Assembly: GCA_023715865.1 (NCBI GenBank)
Contig: JAMBOW010000010.1
Coordinates: forward strand, 62,001 to 126,000
Direction of reading: 5' to 3'
Length of the DNA: 64,000 bases
From: Neobacillus mesonae
GTDB lineage: Bacteria; Bacillota; Bacilli; Paenibacillales; Paenibacillaceae
This document shows positions 61,683 to 64,000 of this stretch, piece by piece. The notes below the pieces were generated by a model that saw nothing but the letters and a program-made list of their open reading frames with translations, ran no database searches and had not been told where the DNA came from. Position 1 is the stretch's first letter. Each line of letters opens with the position of its first letter. Position numbers and translations under genes: made by a program.

Positions 61683-63611
61683 ATGCAGCCTTCAACAGAA
61701 ACAAGCCCACAGCGTCCTGAACCGCCCGTGAAGAAGAACATGCATAAGTTTATTGCCGGACTTTTATCTGCATTGTTGCCTGGTTTTGGACATATCTATC
61801 TGGGATTGTACATTAAAGGCCTCACTTTTATATTTTTACTGCTGCTAGATTTGACTGCGCTTCTGTATTTCTCTTCCATTGGAATTCAAATTAATGTACC
61901 GCTGATCATATTGCTTTCACTTGTTGTACCAGTCATCTATTTCGTAAATATTTATGATGTGCTTCAATTAGCGGATTTGGTCCTTATGAGAAAACGGAGA
62001 TCACAAGCAGCGGAAGAACTTGAAGAAGGTTCCACTTCAACTCGGCCGGGCAATCGGATGATGAGATGGGAAAGAGGGCTTTCTTTCGGAACACTCCTTG
62101 TATTCGGCGGCGCTTTAATGGTGTTATTTGTTCAAAAACCAAGATGGTTTGAGCAATATATAACTCAATATGGAGAATATGCTGTTGGAGCAGTGATCAT
62201 CTTACTAGGTATTTTGCTTTTGAATCGAGAGTTGATTTTATCTCTAACCTTTAAAAAACGTCATAAACAGCGAAAAGCAGGCTCCTCTCTGAAGATTCGA
62301 ATCGGAAGATATACAGCGTCGTTATTTCTTATTGCGGCAGGTAGCCTTTTAATTATCGATAAGAGCTATCAAACCGAATATGTGTACGAACTGCTTAATT
62401 ACTGGCCGTTTATCCTCATTCTATGGGGGATTGAATTCATTATCGCTTTTATGCTTAATCGTATTTTGGTGCCCAAACGGCAAAGACTGTCGCATTACAG
62501 GTTCAGACCGGATTTCAAAGGGATTCTATCGGCTTTGCTGCTCATTGGTTGCATTTTTATCGTGACCCAGCAGGATCATTATGCTCACTTATGGAACCGG
62601 GTCAGTCTCAACCTCGGAGCAGCTGCGCTTGATTATAGTGAGGCGGCGGATAATCGGATTGAGAAGGAAACCCTATCGGTTCCTGTTGAAATGGATACAG
62701 GAGCTGTAGTTGTGGAAAATGTAAATGGCGATATCCGGATTAACCGAGGGGATGTAGAGTCAATTGTCGTAAGGACAGTGGCATGGGTGGATCAGGTAGA
62801 GCCGATTGAAGCTCAGGCGGTTGCTGATGAGTCTGAGGTGAATGTAACAGACGGAAAAACGGTTCATATTTCTACAGCGCCAAAAGGCTATGGAAGTGAA
62901 TCTAAACGTCAGCCGAGACTTAATATCACGATTACGATCCCGGATGACCGGCGGTTTGATCTGCAGGTGCGAACTTCTAATGGAGCAGTTTATCTTGACC
63001 AGCCTGAAGCAATTAACAGCATTGATGTCGAAAGCGGAAACGGTAAGATTTATATACACAATGCCATCGGCGCCATTCATGCAAAAACATTGAATGGGAA
63101 TATTTCAGTATCGGATGTCATTGGCAGTGCTGTATTAAACACGAATCGCGGGGACCTTCGTGCCGAGGCAATTACGGGCAGCGTTGATCTTACAACCCTT
63201 GTAGGCAGAATACAAGTGGCCGATGTGCAAGGCGATGTGATTGGAAAAACGCGCAATGGCAATATTAATGTGAATAATCCTGTATCACAGCTGAGCCTCG
63301 AAACACTCAATGGGGCGATACAAGTTAATGCAATGGGTATTGGAGGCAATTGGGACGTTTATAGTGCCGTTGGTGATATTGTAGTCACCCTACCTGAGGA
63401 TGGTAATTACGCGATTAAGGGTTCAAGCACTTATGGGAATCTTAGCAGCGAGCTGCCATTTACAATTGAGAACAAAACGATTTCGGGTACGGTTGGTACG
63501 GGAGAGCATGAGATTCATGTAGAAGGAAATAGCGATGTGACGGTTAATCGTTCTGTTCCTGAAAATGAAGACTCGATGGAAGACATTGACCTCAACCAAC
63601 AGGTACAATAA
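61683..63611 (+). CDS. Multi-pass membrane protein with DUF4097-like beta-helix domain
   Basis: 642 residues. N-terminal pair of helices (HKFIAGLLSALLPGFGHIYLG and following, a TM2-like start), then LiaF/LiaI-like helices (GLSFGTLLVFGGALMVLFV, YAVGAVIILLGILLLN, ASLFLIAAGSLLIIDK, PFILILWGIEFIIAFML), and from about 340 a repetitive beta-strand domain with short motifs such as VVVENVNGDIRI, VRTSNGAVYLD, AKTLNGNISVSDV, GKTRNGNINVNN and ETLNGAIQVN (DUF4097). Such proteins take part in envelope-stress sensing in Bacillota; here that is inference. GGGGGTGAG precedes the ATG. It is directly upstream of perR. Confidence 0.82.
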   Translation: MQPSTETSPQRPEPPVKKNMHKFIAGLLSALLPGFGHIYLGLYIKGLTFIFLLLLDLTALLYFSSIGIQINVPLIILLSLVVPVIYFVNIYDVLQLADLVLMRKRRSQAAEELEEGSTSTRPGNRMMRWERGLSFGTLLVFGGALMVLFVQKPRWFEQYITQYGEYAVGAVIILLGILLLNRELILSLTFKKRHKQRKAGSSLKIRIGRYTASLFLIAAGSLLIIDKSYQTEYVYELLNYWPFILILWGIEFIIAFMLNRILVPKRQRLSHYRFRPDFKGILSALLLIGCIFIVTQQDHYAHLWNRVSLNLGAAALDYSEAADNRIEKETLSVPVEMDTGAVVVENVNGDIRINRGDVESIVVRTVAWVDQVEPIEAQAVADESEVNVTDGKTVHISTAPKGYGSESKRQPRLNITITIPDDRRFDLQVRTSNGAVYLDQPEAINSIDVESGNGKIYIHNAIGAIHAKTLNGNISVSDVIGSAVLNTNRGDLRAEAITGSVDLTTLVGRIQVADVQGDVIGKTRNGNINVNNPVSQLSLETLNGAIQVNAMGIGGNWDVYSAVGDIVVTLPEDGNYAIKGSSTYGNLSSELPFTIENKTISGTVGTGEHEIHVEGNSDVTVNRSVPENEDSMEDIDLNQQVQ

Positions 63612-63639
63612 CAACCTTTTGGAATTCGTAACAGGACAG

Positions 63640-63695
63640 GTTGTCAATTATTAGTCTTACATGCGTTGACAACAATTAGAAAAAAACTTTAAAAT
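63640..63695 (+). promoter_or_regulatory. perR promoter with flanking inverted repeat
   Basis: TTGACA (63666-63671), 18-bp spacer, TAAAAT (63690-63695). GTTGTCAA (63640-63647) and TTGACAAC (63666-63673) form an inverted repeat with 18-bp gap whose right arm covers the -35; a possible operator. No clear PerR box is seen here. Confidence 0.55.
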
Positions 63696-63792
63696 ATTAG
63701 TGAATAAGATTACTGTAATTGCCGTATTTTTTGAAATGATCATTTTTTTCCTTAGAATAAGGTGCTTGAATAAAGGTAAGGCGGTGGGCCAT

Positions 63793-64000
63793 ATGTCAAC
63801 ACGTGTCCAGCATGCATTAGAACAATTGAAGACGACTGGTGTTCGTATTACGCCCCAACGTCATGCAATTTTAAATTATCTTGTGGAATCTATGGGACAT
63901 CCGACAGCAGATGAAATTTATCGAGCTCTTGAGCCTCAATTCCCAAGTATGAGCGTGGCAACGGTATATAATAATTTAAAAATGTTTACAAATGCGGGTA
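63793..64000 (+). CDS. perR: Peroxide-responsive repressor PerR (5' part, cut by window end)
   Basis: The first 69 codons of a Fur-family regulator. [20 protein letters not shown] and [14 protein letters not shown] and [16 protein letters not shown] follow Bacillus PerR closely, including the DNA-binding helix. PerR uses Fe or Mn and is inactivated by iron-catalysed histidine oxidation, derepressing peroxide defence, iron storage and efflux genes. The metal ligands and Cys4 zinc site lie outside the window. GGCGGTGGG before the ATG. The exact paralogue (PerR rather than Fur or Zur) rests on N-terminal similarity. Confidence 0.88.
   Translation, partial: MSTRVQHALEQLKTTGVRITPQRHAILNYLVESMGHPTADEIYRALEPQFPSMSVATVYNNLKMFTNAG

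Noticed and set aside
63681-63725. PerR box in front of perR
   Set aside because: The AT-rich segment near TGAATAAGATTACTGTAAT matches the consensus only poorly, about as expected by chance.

Overview
The window looks like a chromosome segment of a low-to-mid GC, spore-forming member of the Bacillota, most probably Paenibacillus or a close relative. The grounds are AGGAGG-type ribosome binding sites, rho-independent terminators after most transcription units, a YyaC spore protease, YfkK, YtxH and YflT stress proteins, an SLH-anchored protein, gatCAB, a Bacillus-type xyl locus and a PerR gene cut by the right edge. I see no rRNA, tRNA, CRISPR array, insertion sequence or prophage.

Layout. 0.1-5.9 kb: deoC, a uronate-catabolism cluster (kduI, DeoR-family regulator, kduD, TIM-barrel isomerase) and metY. 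6.0-10.6 kb: a metal and redox block with an iron-efflux P1B4 ATPase behind a Fur-like box, a convergent ZIP transporter, trxB and a glutaredoxin; a PerR-like box lies between the ZIP gene and trxB. 10.7-16.9 kb: lipoprotein NagZ-like hexosaminidase, then xylR and xylA-xylB around a shared operator with a cre site. 17-27 kb: EamA exporter and convergent ArsR-type regulator, two glycosyltransferases (one with two catalytic domains plus a TPR-like tail), an SLH cell-surface protein, a secreted transglutaminase-like protein, and lysP behind a lysine riboswitch. 27-32 kb: CvfC-like protein, ABC-F ATPase with a possible leader peptide, and a cation diffusion facilitator behind a 38-bp tandem repeat.

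32-47 kb is the most interesting part: a sigma-B control locus embedded in a stress island. A REC-PP2C phosphatase, a 1236-residue hybrid kinase with three receiver domains, a CheR-type methyltransferase and a second REC-kinase-REC protein precede rsbV-rsbW-sigB. This resembles the RsbY/RsbK/RsbM logic known from the Bacillus cereus group but has an extra hybrid kinase and all genes in one line. Six candidate sigma-B promoters lie within about 14 kb: five in front of small envelope or stress genes on both flanks and one in front of rsbV itself.

47-64 kb: housekeeping and conserved genes (asparaginase, yfkK, yyaC, hydrolase, methyltransferase, O-antigen-ligase-like membrane protein with a GC-rich core, thioredoxin-like and MBL proteins, gatCAB, GNAT, MgtC-like, a LiaF/DUF4097-like membrane protein) ending in the 5' part of perR. 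The perR gene at the right end and the PerR/Fur-like boxes at 6.05 and 9.11 kb suggest that one peroxide and iron regulon joins both ends of the window.

All assignments come from reading the sequence and from remembered family features; no database search was made. Start codons were adjusted by ribosome binding sites where possible.
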